Shown here piece after piece: positions 37,201-48,602 of a DNA stretch of 64,000 nucleotides; position 1 is the stretch's first letter, and each line of letters starts with the position of its first letter. Where the stretch lies: assembly GCF_035222485.1 (NCBI RefSeq), contig NC_085923.1:3658001-3722000 (forward strand). The letters run 5' to 3'. The DNA is from Podospora pseudoanserina. Taxonomy: Eukaryota; Ascomycota; Sordariomycetes; Sordariales; Podosporaceae. The notes under the pieces are model-generated. The model did not search any database. It was not told the origin of the DNA and worked only from the letters and a program-made list of their open reading frames with translations. The position numbers and the translations under genes were made by a program.

Positions 37201-40200
37201 GTCTATCGAAGACAGTCGCTCCAGCACAATTCCAAACTGGCCCAGCATCCGGACCACCTGCCACTCGGCCAAGATGCCAGCATCGAAATAAGCACACAAC
37301 TCGATGGTGCTGTCGTTTGAAGCACCCCCAGAGCCGACAGTGCACGTCACGTTGAGCGGATAACTAAAGAAGTCCGCACCTTGCTTCGACCCTCCGCCGG
37401 CAAGGTTGTTCCAGAGGCTATCTTCCGCCACCTCTTCAGCTGTGTCGATAACAAGGAGGTTTTGGAAGTCGCATGCAGCAGCAGCAGTTGGACTGAGTGT
37501 TCGGATCCGCTGCAGTCCGGCAAATTGGTGGGGGATGGCACCGTTCAGTTGTCTTTGGACCTCAAGCAGCATTTCTTGCACGCTGAGCGATCGGTCGATG
37601 CGGATGCGCCTGGGAACTGATGTCAAGGTTGGGCCCACGAGGTCTTCAATGCCAGCCACAGGAACATCACGTCCGTTCAACACTTCACCGAATGTGACAT
37701 CCTCTGACGAAGAGTAGATGGACACCACAACCGCCCATGCTGCTCGTAACAGAGACGCCATTGTCACCTCGGTCTCTTTTGGACGGGTGAACCGCACTGA
37801 TCGCCGCGCTTGGCTGGTGGCTTTTACGTCGTAACCCGGGCGTGGCAGTGAAGGGAATTGCTGAGCTGCAGAACCGGAGAGAGCTTCGATCCAAAACGCA
37901 TCCGAGGTGACTGTATCGCTGTTGGACAGGTATTCGACGAAGCGTGAATAGTTTGGCACTGGCGCCAGAGGGGCCTCGGGGTGGTGGTACTGATGCTCGA
38001 CGCGGCCCAACAACGTTGGCAAGCTCCATCCATCATACAGGGCATGGTGAGCGGTCCATACAAAAGTCGGGGAATCGGTTTCCTCTCCCGCGATGGCGTA
38101 GCGAGACAGGATACCGCCATCGTGTGGTGGTAGGTGGCGGGAGGTTTCGGGGAGGTTATTGATGTCCTTCAGAGTGGTCCAGGAGATTGGGCTTTGAACA
38201 ACAACCTGCAAGAAGCCGAGATCTTCTACAAAGACAACTCTTGTACGGAGGATGGACTCGGACGCAACGACCTTTGCCCACGCTTGCTTGAATTGCTCCA
38301 AGTTTGTCCCGGCTGGCAGCTTGTATGCATTGACAGCAACGTATGCTCCGGGCTGTCTTTGTGAAGCTGCGACAAGGCCTGCTTGGAGTGGCGTGCAGGG
38401 GTAGATATCCTCCACGACTTCAGGACTGACCCGACACAACGAGGCTACTTGTTGGCGCAAAGCCTCAATGTCCTGCGGAGCCTTTGAGGCAATGAGGCTG
38501 AACGCCTTGGTTGGCCCGGGCAGATAATCGACAGTGCTTTCGTTGTTGACTGCCTCGTTCAACGATCCGAACTTGTGAGACTCACTTGTCTTCATATCCT
38601 TCGCCATTTCAGAGAGCTTTGGGGTTTGGAATATGGTGGCAACCGCGAGAACGAGACCCCTCTGTCGTGCAGCCGCTGCGAGACGCATAGCTCCGACCGA
38701 GTCACCACCGTGACGGAAGAAACTGTCGTCGGCGCCAATGGCTTCAAGATCAACATTGAGAACGGTCGACCACAGCTGCTGAAGTTCCTTTTCCATGGCG
38801 GTTTCAGGAGCCCGCCCACCACTCTTCTTCGCCCCGAGTCGGTAGGCCGTGATACCGTTGGGGTCGTCTTTGTCGAGTTTCTCGAACTGCGCCTGTGCCA
38901 TGTTGCGTAGTCGTTTTCGGTCGAGTTTTCCAGAGGACGTCAGGGGCATCTTGGTGACGGGGATGAAAACAGATGGTACCATATAAGCGGCCATCTTGGT
39001 GGAGATGGAGTCGACAATGGTCTGGGCAAGGGATCGGAAAGGGGCGGTCATGGGAAAAATAGCAATCTTTTCATCTGACTGATCCTCCTGGGTCAGACAG
39101 ATGAAGGCGCCAAGAGCCTTCTGAGATTGTCCGACTGAAATGAGCTCGACAGAGGATTGGGAGGTTTCTGGAAGGCACGCCTTCACATGGTGTTCGATTT
39201 CGCCGAGTTCGATACGCTGCCCGTGCAGCTTGACCTGGGTATCCTTTCGACCTAAATAAATTAGCGAGCCATCCGAGTTATACCTTACCAAGTCTCCCGT
39301 CTTGTACATCCTCCTGGCGCCTCTCTCTGAGTGATACGGGTCCAGGGCAGCCCAGTGAGGCATCTCCACAAACACCCTCGCCGTTTCGACGGGCATCTCG
39401 AGATAACCTCTGGCCAGGATGGGCCCCTCAATCAACAACTCGCCAGCGCAGCCAATGGGTACCAATCGATTGTGGTCGCGAGGGTCCACCACCCACGAAA
39501 CGCTGCCAACGCTGGTGCCAATATTCGCAACATCACCATTGGCGTCAATGTGGAGACGGTGTGTCGAGTTGATAGAGCATTCACTGGGCCCGTACTGATT
39601 GTGCACAGGGATCGCGCCGCCCCAGATATTGAGAACCTCCTGTGTCAGAGCCTCCCCTCCAACAGCCATACCACGAATGCTCGGCACCTGCTCGGGCCGG
39701 AGCAATGCCGCCACGGTGGGCGTCAGATCCATAAAGTTGGCATCAAGCCTCCTGATGGCGCCCGGGAGGTCCCCGAGTCTGTCTTCTTCCGAAGGAACGC
39801 AAACGCAGCCACCATGGATGAGGTTGGTGAACATCTCTTCCAGACTGTTGTCGAAAGTGTGAGCTGCAAACTGCAGGAAACGTGTATGTGGCCCCAAACC
39901 TAGCGCTGATCCATGTGCGAGGGCGCTGGAGACGAGCGCTTGATGACAAAGAATTACACCCTTCGGTTTTCCGGTGCTGCCGGAAGTAAACATAACAAAT
40001 GCTGCATCTTCTGGTGAGGACTCGGTGTGGTCGTCTTCGACAACAAGATCCTCGAGACTCTGCATCATATCTGCTCCTACCGCCACCACGTACGGTACCA
40101 TCGTCTCAAACATGGAGGCACGTGTCTCTGAAGCAACGACGATGATGGCACCCGCGTCAAGGACCTTGCCCTCCAATGCATTGGTGGGGTGAGTAGCGTC

Positions 40201-43200
40201 GAGGGGAACAACGCCTCCGCCTGCTTTCAAGACGGCAAGCATGGCAATGACGGTCCACGATGACTTATCAAAGCAGACAGGCACCAAAACTTCTGGCCCG
40301 ACACCAAAGCCTCGAAGATGCTCAGCAAGGCGATTGGCCAGAGTGTTCATTTCCTGATAGGTGAAGTCACCATCCCATCCGCGAACGGCTGGTGAATTGG
40401 GTCGAAGAGCAACTTGTTTCTCCACCATGCGGTGCACACATTCCGCTGTGTTTGGTGGCATGTTCTTGTTCCATGCCCAAATGAGCTCCTTGCTAGTGTC
40501 GTGGACGAAATCGAGCTGCGAGATGGGCTGTTCTGCGTGCTTGACGATGTTGGCCAAAACTTGGAGGAAGGTTGCAGCCACATTCTGCGCCTGGGCGTCG
40601 ATGACCGAGTCTGTCCAGTAGTCAATGTCAATGGCAGCCCAGCCATCATCGTCAACCTCGACATTGACCGAAATTGGATACTCTGTAGGGTCATGGATAG
40701 CTTCTACATCCTCCCAAACAAGCGATCCTGGCTTGGTCTCGGCTCTGTGTTGGAGAAGTCGGCGATACGAGATGCACGTATTGAACAGTGCCATCCCACC
40801 GGGAAGATGCAGAGCATGCTGAACTTCAGCCAGAGATGCCTGAGAGTATGGCATGCTTTCAAGCTGCTCCTTTTGCACTGCTTCAAGAAGGCTCATCAAA
40901 GACATAGGGGCATCGTCAGATGACTCAAGTTTCACCCTCTGAGTGGCCATGTTGATGAAAGGCCCGACTGCGTCTTCCGAGCCCTCGACGTGCTCGCCGT
41001 CACGGCCGGAAATAAGATAACCGAAACAAACATCATCGGTGCCGGTATAACGGGCCAGCGTAACTGCCCATGCGGCATGGAAAGCGTTTGGCAGAGTGAC
41101 TCCAGTCTCTTGGCAAAATGATCGCAAGGAGCTGAGCTCAGGGAATGAGATGCGAAGCGAACGAAGCTCCTTCTGGTGGTCCGGGATGACGAGACCATCG
41201 GTTAAAACTGGAAAGTGGCAGGGCTCGGCACCTTCGAGATGATGTTTCCAGAAAGCCACGTCTTCATCCAAATTACGCTGCTGAAGGCTGAAAACAAAAG
41301 GGCTGAAGAGTGGCTTCGGGAACCCATTCAGAGTCCCTTCGTAGCTACGGCCAAGGTCGCGGAGCAAAAGGTCCATGGATGCACCATCCATCACCGTGTG
41401 ACTCATCTCCAAAACACAGATGATGCCATTGCTGGGTTCGGCGGTATGGAAGACTGAGAAGCGGTGCTGGGTGGCATTATTATCCTGGTATTTCATGGGC
41501 TGCAGGCTTTTGGCCATTGCCAGCATCTCGTTGTCATTTAGACATTCCCGCAGCTGTATCGAAGGCTCGACATCCTTGAGCACCACCTGGTCATAGCCGC
41601 CAGCCCGCACAGAGCTGATCGCGTCAACGAAGACGGTTCGAAGCAGCGCATGATGTTGCACAACACCCTTCCAGGCTTGCACAAGCCTATCCGCGCTCAA
41701 GGAAAAGTCTGCATGCGGCTTGAAGCGGAGCACTCGCCGGACAGCATAGAAGTCTCCGTCTTTGGTTCGACTCATCAAGAGACCTTGCTGGATGGGTGAG
41801 GCCGGATAGATGTCCTCGACAGCTTCCCATCCTCGACCTCCTGTCAGTCCGGGGAGGCGACTTTCCTCAAAGGTAGCAAGGTCGGCGGGCTTCAGCTCGG
41901 GGATAAGCGCAAGATCGCTAGCCGTGAGGCGATATCTGAGCGAGGAAAGGGCCCTTGTGGCATCGATCAAGGTCTGGCGACAGGCAGCAACCCAATCGTG
42001 GATCAACGACTGGTGGAGCATATGGCGGTTCCAAGCAAAGCCGAATCGCAGAGCACCGCGCACTATGACGGCCGAGATTTCGAAGAGGGAGAATCGAAGA
42101 GCCATGTGGCCAAAGTCAGCTGTTGGGCTGCCTGGATGTGCTTCACCGGCCATGAGGGCACCCGAGGCAGGCTGGAACAAAGCGCCAACACGCTCGAGCT
42201 GCTGGTATCGACCCAGGAAGTTGAACGAGATTTCCATGTCCTTGTGGTGAGTAGCCCATCGCTCACGTCCACCGTTGGTGTGGAATCGTGCCGCAAAATA
42301 GGGACGACCGTTGCCCGGCACCTTGCGCCGAGAGTCCTTGGTTTGGATAAGGGCATCCACGAAGCTGTTGGGCCGTGACAAGGCCACGGGAAATAGCGTG
42401 GTAAACCAGCCAACAGTACGAGAGATGTCAATCTCTGGTCGGGGAGGCTCACGGCCGTGTCCCTCATTAAAGATGGCTGGCATGGGGCGGTCTGTGAAGA
42501 CTGTGCGGAAGGACCAGAGAAGGGCTGCCAGGAGAAGCTCCACTGTCTCTGTTCGAAGAGGTGCTTGACACTGATCTGACAGCAGAAGACCCGTTGTATT
42601 TGGATCAAGCTCGAAGCCCTCACAGGCCACATCACCGTACAAGTTTGGGCGCTCTTGCATACCCCAATACTCGAAGCGTGCTGGAGGGACCTGATCGGAT
42701 CCCGGGAGCAGCTTGTCAAGATCCTTGACTTGACAGTCGCTTGCTTGAAGAGCACTCCACTTTCTGAATGGGAGGGATCTGTGGATAACGGAGGGCTTGT
42801 TGTCCAAAATCTCCTCTACCTCCTCTAGTACCACTCTCCAAGACACCAGATCAATGACTAGGTGATGTGCTGTCATGAAGAGTACCTGGTGTCCATCATC
42901 GCGACCTTGAGCTACAAACAACTCGGCTGCGATGAGTGGACCTTGACGGACATTGAGGCAACCTTGGGCGCTAGCAATGCTTGCATCGGCTTCACCAGCA
43001 ATTAAGATCCTGCTATGCATGCGAAGGCGGTAAGAGCCCTCCACATCAGCGGTGATGTACTGTTGCCACTCGCCAGTCTCCGGGCTTTGTTCGAAGCGCG
43101 CCCTCAGCATGTGATGCCGATGAACTACAGTTCTGAGGGCATTCCGTACCACAACCTCATCGAGGGGCCGCGCAAGTCGGAGGCAGAAGCTCTGATTGAA

Positions 43201-46200
43201 GTGCTCATCGCCCTCGGCTTGCCGGCGAGCCTGAAAGTGGTACTGCTGAATGGGTGAGAGCGGAAACCGCTTGTTAAGAGCTAGTTCCTCTTCTTTGTCT
43301 TCAGCCTCATGTCCTTCCGGCTCTGCAAGGACTCTGACACACTCGGCCAGTCGTCTCAGAGACTTGGCACGGAGTATGTCTTGCACCAACAGTCCCATGT
43401 TTGCCTTCTTGGCCTGACTTGCACACGCCATCGCAGTGATGGAATCGCCACCAAGGCTGAGGAAGCTCCGGTTGTCGACATCAATCTGATCAGCAGGAAG
43501 ATTCAGCACCAAACTCCAGATACCACGGAGCTTGGACTCGGCGTCTGTGAGATTGGCATCGCTAGGGGTATTGTCGGGACCCTTGCCGTCAGCATCGACA
43601 GAGTCGGTGTTGGACGCAACCTGTTGTCTGATGATAATTTGCTGGCACTGGTCGTTGGTGAGGGTTGATTCAACCCAGGTCGACACGGTCTTGCGGTCCA
43701 TCTTTCGCGACGATAACATCGGAATTTCATCGACGCATAGCCAAGTGGAGGGCACCATGTAAGCTGGGAGGCGGGTGCCCAGTCGCTCACGGATGCCCTG
43801 AAGAATAGGCTCAGTCAGGGTAGAGTTCTCAGTCAGCCTCAACACTGAAGTACCAGTGGAGCTGGTGGTGGTAGACCCGACAGAGTCCGGAAGGGAAAGA
43901 ACCGCAATCAGGCGCTTGGCCAATGGCCCCTGCTTGGGCAAGAGGACTAGGGCATGCTTCACGCTTTCATCAACGGCCATGTGGTGTTCGATCTCTCCCA
44001 GTTCGATACGTTGGCCGTGGAACTTGATCTGTGTGTCTTTGCGACCGACATAGCTCAAAGAGCCCTTGGGCGAGTTGTATCTCGCAAGGTCGCCCGTCTT
44101 GTAGAAGCGTCGACCATGCATCCAGACAAAGCTGTCCTCAGTCTTGGTCGGCTCGTTGAGATAGCCTCGAGCCAAACTCGGGCCCTCCAAGAGCAGTTCA
44201 CCGACACAGCCGACAGGCACCAAACGGGTGTGGTCGGTGGGGTCGACAAGCCAGCAACGAACACCGCAAGGCATGCCAATATCAGTGGCCTCGGTGGCAG
44301 GGCCGACGCGAGGGTTGACAACAGCAGCGACGGAGCTCTCGGCCGGACCGTAGCCATTGACGAGCTCGATGTGAGACCACGTTGTGACGTGCGTAGGTGA
44401 CATGGCCTCACCAGCAAGAACTAGCCTACGAAGCTGAGGGACGGTAGCAGGGGTAAGGAAACCGACAAAGGATGGTGTCAAAACGGCATGATCAACTCGC
44501 AACCGGCTCATGGCCCCGGCGAGGTCGTTCAGCCGGTCTTGTTCGTTGGGAATGCAAACACATGCTCCAACCATGAGTGGTGTCAGGATCTCCACCAGGC
44601 TAGCATCAAATGTATGTGCTGCGAATTGCAACACTCGACAGGTGCCATCGATTCGAAGTGCCGGAGCATGAGATCTGGCACTGGAACAGAAGGATCGGTG
44701 CTCGATAACGGTACCCTGTGGACGACTCAGTCAGTTACCAGGTATTTGTGATGCAGCGAACATCGAGCAGCAAGATGGGAGAGGAGAGATGATGTTGCTT
44801 ACCTTGGGCTTGCCGGTAGAGCCAGATGTGAAGATGACATAGGCAACATTGCTGCTAGACACATTGGTCATGACAGAGTGACCAGGCTGATCAGACGGCA
44901 ACTCGGGGCATTCCGCAAGAGTCTGGTCATCCACAGGCAGTACTGTCTCCAGCCCCACCTGAGTAAGAGTTGGCACCAGTTGACGAGCGCAGAGGACTAT
45001 GTCTGCTCCCACCGAATTACAGAGACTCCGAAGTCGCTCTACGGGATGAGAGGGGTCCAAAGGAACGAAGGCTGCACCGGCCTTCAGGACTGCAACCATG
45101 GCAATTACTGTCCATTTCTGATACATGCCAAATTAGCTACACACCTTCTCGCAAGGCTGCCGTACCGTGTCACGTAGGTATGCAACGTACCGATTTCTCG
45201 AAGCAAAGTGGGATCAGGACTTCGGGTCCTGCGCCCAACCCAACAAGGCGTGCAGCCAGCCGACCTGACACAGCGTCGAGTTCACGATAGGTGAGCGAGC
45301 CGTCCCACGCGCAGATGGCCTCTGCATCCGGACGATCCAGCACCTGGTCGGCAATGACATGATGCACACACCGGTCCACTGGGTCGATCACCACATCGTT
45401 GTTCCACAACTGTACTTGGTCTTCGTTGGCCCGGCTCAGAACGGGCAGCGTACCTAGTGTGGCATCCAAAGGGCTCGCTAGAAGAGCCGATAGGATCTTG
45501 GCATAGGTGCTGGCGATGAGGTTGCCCTGTGCCATGGGCATGCCCAAGAGCGTACTGTTCCACTCTAGGAACAGATTCAAACTTGACTCCCCGCCTTTGA
45601 CAAGGAGGCGGAGCTTGTGTTGTTGTGGTTGCTGCTGCTATAGATGAGGCTGTTAACATAATCACTAGGGCTAGGTATACAAAACGGTGTTATAGGACGG
45701 GAAGACAGGGATCATGGGTTAGGGTTAGTGCCCAAGTCCAGATCAGGGTCAGGGATCTTGTCCTCGCGCTACTGATCTGGGGTGTCTCAAGAGAGAGATG
45801 TCTTGGGTGTCGTTTTGACGTGTCTCTCTAGCTTGACTTGCTATGCAGCCAGGGTCGCGATGAAGTGAGACTAGGAAAACTGACAAAGTATCTAACTTAC
45901 CAGAGGCATAACCCGACGCGGTGCCGAAGACCTGGGTAGGCCCCACAACACTACGGAAGTGTCAAACAGCGGGTGATCGCCGGCGCGGATCAGCTCGGCC
46001 GGGACCGGGGGCAGATGCTTGGCAAAGTCGGCCTTGGCACGTTCCACGGTCACGGAGACGGACGCGGCATCATCAAGGCAGAACCGTGCAACGACGGGAT
46101 GAGGTGTGTCACCTTGAAATCCAAACGCCACGTCGTCCTGCCCTGTGTAGCAGCGCAGGAGCACAGCCCAGGCCGTTCGGAGCAGAGCACCGAGCCCGTC

Positions 46201-46407
46201 CCGGTCTTCGGCTCTAGACAGCTCTAGTAGCTTCTCGCGATCCTCCTGCTCGACAGGCACCCGGGTTGTCGATGCAATTGGCTGGCGGTTGGGCGCAGTC
46301 TCGCTCTTTGCTGAGCGGCTAAAGGGCGGAAAGCGGCATGGTGCCACACCAGTCAGGTACGCGGCCCAGTCCATGTTCATGTCGATGATGTTGCCGGTGG
46401 GGTTCAT
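21555..46407 (-). CDS. Giant non-ribosomal peptide synthetase, 5 A domains, epimerases in modules 1, 3 and 5
   Basis: Cytosolic assembly line making a peptide with alternating D and L residues. Nine exons, complement(join(21555..24074,24142..26454,26517..33988,34052..36424,36501..36599,36675..44715,44803..45117,45191..45637,45901..46407)), give about 8,028 residues; every join keeps phase and family sequence. Domains by approximate residue: half-C 1-255; A1 259-789; T1 796-879; E1 906-1349; C2 1386-1836; A2 1849-2362; T2 2396-2452; C3 2519-2939; A3 2959-3492; T3 3532-3595; E3 3617-4061; C4 4091-4541; A4 4554-5091; T4 5124-5181; C5 5232-5664; A5 5691-6221; T5 6257-6321; E5 6342-6774; C6 6812-7215; T6 7285-7351; C7 7415-7855; T7 relic 7891-7955. 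Six carriers keep GGDS. There is no thioesterase or reductase, so release by C7 is inferred. The start is MNPTGNIID at 46407; MNFPP at 46449 is an in-frame alternative. The first intron (263 nt) is unusually long and the least certain. Confidence 0.93.
25390..30075 (-). other. NRPS module 5: C5-A5-T5-E5
   Basis: C5 has IHHALYDGWSL (L-donor type). A5 has LFTSGSTGRPKG, GRRDGQVKVNGQRIELGEIE and VSGKLDR, with pocket D-V-M-F-V-G-G-V-L-K. T5 has LGGDSITAM. E5 keeps HHLCVDMVSW, but its second motif is YTENHGRD rather than NEGHGRE, so activity may be reduced. One intron (26455-26516) lies in E5. Confidence 0.83.
30230..33500 (-). other. NRPS module 4: C4-A4-T4
   Basis: C4 has ISHAICDG (D-donor type after E3). 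A4 has IFTSGTTGKPKG, SRKDTQIKLNGRRIELGEIE and SAGKLDR. Its pocket reads D-A-M-L-V-G-A-V-V-K, close to A3, so a similar hydrophobic residue is likely. T4 has SGGDSLTAM. No epimerase follows. Confidence 0.83.
33590..38430 (-). other. NRPS module 3: C3-A3-T3-E3
   Basis: C3 has AHHALYDGWSL, the L-donor (LCL) form. A3 is interrupted by two introns (36600-36674 and 36425-36500). Its pocket reads D-A-V-L-I-G-A-V-V-K, which suggests an aliphatic residue. Its A8 core is altered (GRKDSSQAKLNGQRLELDEI, with Asp for the usual Gly). T3 has LGGDSITAM. E3 has HHLVVDVVSW and YNEGHGRE. A 63-nt intron without a stop (33989-34051) lies inside E3; removing it restores the family spacing. Confidence 0.83.
38630..41830 (-). 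other. NRPS module 2: C2-A2-T2
   Basis: C2 follows an epimerase and has SHTVMDG in place of HHxxxDG, like C4 and C6, so I take it as a D-donor (DCL) type. A2 keeps all core motifs (MFTSGSTGKPKG, GRKDTQVKLHGQRIELGEIE, SSGKLDR). Its pocket reads D-N-E-D-A-G-Q-I-N-K; acidic residues at 239 and 278 suggest a basic amino acid. T2 has HGGDSVGAM. No epimerase follows, so residue 2 stays L. Confidence 0.8.
41940..45379 (-). other. NRPS module 1: A1-T1-E1
   Basis: A1 carries IFTSGSTGKPKG, GRKDTQIKFHGQRIELGEIE and a slightly altered last core (SSRKMDR) that keeps the lysine. My reading of the ten pocket residues (GrsA numbering 235-517) is D-A-V-V-V-A-G-V-A-K, which I cannot assign. T1 has LGGDSITAM (Ser near 848). 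E1 has HHLVIDLVSW and FNEGHGRE, a complete epimerase signature, so residue 1 should be passed on as the D form. Two introns (45118-45190 and 44716-44802) split A1. Confidence 0.85.
45380..46407 (-). other. NRPS N-terminal half condensation domain
   Basis: The protein begins in the middle of a C domain. The segment MDWAAYLTGVAPCRFPPF, the following QDDVAFGF and the C-terminal lobe are homologous to the second half of C2, C4 and C6. The N-terminal lobe with the HHxxxDG motif is absent, and no trace of it is seen upstream. With no donor site it cannot condense anything, so module 1 should act as the starter. It may be a structural remnant that stabilises A1. Confidence 0.8.
45716..45728 (+). repeat. 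Telomere-like motif in NRPS first intron
   Basis: The sequence gggttagggttag is two TTAGGG units within the long first intron of the NRPS. A similar gggttagggtt (17509-17519) lies in the first intron of the FAD oxidase. Each is too short to be a telomere relic with certainty. Confidence 0.6.
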
Positions 46408-48602
46408 GATGATCGAAGAATTGCGTGGATGAAGAGGAGGGAAATTCAAAGGTATAATGAGGTACTCGGTAAAGTATCACTGAATCTTGTGGGACAAACT
46501 GTTTGTTGCTGATCACTCAAGGCTTCAGGTATTGATTTCAGTTACCATGAGTTCAGACTGCAGGTCTCACTGAACATTGATCGATCATGTCTCGGAAGGC
46601 CAAGGTGGGACCTGAGTTGAAGAAAACTACATCAGTTATAGACTGGGTATCGATTGCCTCATTTCCTCTTTTTTTTTCGACCACCTCGTTCTCTGGCCTC
46701 TTCCAGCTCCCGCCTGCCCCCTTCACCCATTTCTCCCGCTGCCCTGTTTTTTCTCTCGCTCTTTTGTTCTTTTTCGACCGCGGGTGGCCGGGATCCCAAC
46801 AAACCTTGGCCATAGGTAACATCTGGAAAATCAGTTGACAGGTGCTAGCTTCGCTGGAGAGGCTTTTACCATGCTTGGACCATATCCAGGAACGTCGATC
46901 AGGTTCTGTCCGTCATGGATTTGGCGGTGGTGGGCCCGGTGGGGCAAGAATGAGAAAAAAGATCCGATCATGGAGTCATCAGATCATGCAAAGAGGATCG
47001 ACAACACCCTTTCGATTTTTGGCAGGAGGAGATGGAGATCGTTGAGATGAGACGGAAAAGAGGTGGCCCAGTGGACAAGAGTGGTTAGTGCTCCACTATA
47101 TATGCACTATGACTCCACTGTATAGAGTGGTTCTCGGGGTTAACGGGCCACTGACAGCACCTTGGCACTGGACCAGGGGGCGGCACACGGCCCAACCGCT
47201 GGCGACCAGGGAGAGATTCAGCACTACTTGGTGTTTGGGTGGAGTGGTGGGACGGGACAACGGCTGACAAAGTACATGTGTAGATCTGTGGGGGAAGCGG
47301 GAGATGCCGGCCAATGATGAGATGTGGTCCAGGATCTGGCGGGCTTGGGAGCAGCGATGACAGGTCGAGGATCGCCCCGGACACAACGTTGAATATAGCC
47401 AGCCAGTTGCCAGCCGCAGAAGCGTCCACCGTACCATGGACCGGAATTCTGAGGGAGTCAGCCCCAAAGCGGAAGCTGAGCTGGGACTGGGGAACGGTTC
47501 CAACATGTCGAAGCAAGAGAGCGCTCAGGTGCTGCTGGCTGCAGTTGAGGGCGGCTGAAGTGCACACCGACCAACGCCGCTGACCTACGAGACCAGAAGC
47601 AGTGTCACCTTGAGCAAGGTTGCCGGCCGTTCGCGCAATAGGGCCGGGGAGAAGGATGGGATGAAAAAGGGGGCTGCAGTGGCTGGCTAGTTGTCGTGTT
47701 TTTCCGTCTGTGCCAAGCTGCTTGGGCTCGCCTCACGGCTCAGGAGGGGGGAGCTGAGGGTTGGCTCTCAGTCTTGGGAAAAGCAGGATTTCTGCATGCA
47801 ATTTGCCCTCCGGTCATCGCACGGCATAGGGGGGCGCATCCCCAGGCGGGAGCCGGCATCAACAAAACTCAGTGCCTGCATGCTCCAGCCGTCCGCCAAC
47901 GTCCACCGAGTAAGGGAGCCTTCTGTGCCGGCCCATGTTGCACCATGACGATGGCGTAGCATGACACTGACGCCTGGACTGGAGGGAGGCTCAGGCACAA
48001 CCAACCTAGAGTGGACTGTTTCTTTTTCTGAACGGGACGGGGCTCCGCTGGATTCAGCAACTGGGCCGGTTTGTGGGGTGACGTCTGACTTCCTAAAGCT
48101 ACCATAGAATTTTTCTATTTGGCCGATTCGGCTCCCATGTGGCTTTTTACTATGAGGGTGTGTGGAGATGGGCTGGTGTAACAAGGGGAAGCCTGTGATG
48201 CGTTGTTGGCACTAGGGGCCATGAAATTTCTTTTCGGTAGGGAAAGGGGTTTCAAAACCAAGAACGGAGATGGCCACTACCTGCTATTTTCTCGACATGA
48301 TCGACGATTCTCGAAGGCCTGGTCCCGGGAACGAGGAAAAGATTTTCAACAAGATGCAAACAAAACTCGCCAAGTTCAAGGAACCATCGATGGCGGAATG
48401 GGCGAGAATTAATATGTAGCCGCTCATCTGCGAACCCAGGGCTCTGGGTGACCTCTTGTCCCCCCGATTTTTTTTGATTCTTCTGGAACTTCGACCTCTT
48501 CTCTGTCTGGTTCCCTCATGTCGAGTTGCATGAGACACTGATCACCCGTCGGGACGACTCACTGAACACGCGTCTCCTCAAGTCTGAACACGCGGTGCAG
48601 TC
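46408..48602. promoter_or_regulatory. Shared divergent promoter region of NRPS and ABC transporter
   Basis: About 2.2 kb between the start codons of two divergently transcribed genes. Open frames here on both strands are short, unrelated to known families and inconsistent in codon use. Pyrimidine-rich stretches near 46665-46790 and 48440-48560 are typical of fungal promoters just upstream of starts. I cannot name individual factor sites. The arrangement suggests co-regulation of synthesis and export. Confidence 0.55.

Noticed and set aside
39331-39903. Long open frame antisense to the NRPS (190 codons), and similar ones at 35640-36404, 26766-27512 and 42063-42755.
   Set aside because: These are shadow frames of a high-GC coding strand; they show no motifs and the NRPS frame is clearly the coding one.
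47085-47959. Several open frames of 60-160 codons on both strands in the NRPS-transporter interval.
   Set aside because: They overlap each other, have low-complexity or arbitrary composition and no domain; promoter sequence is the simpler reading.
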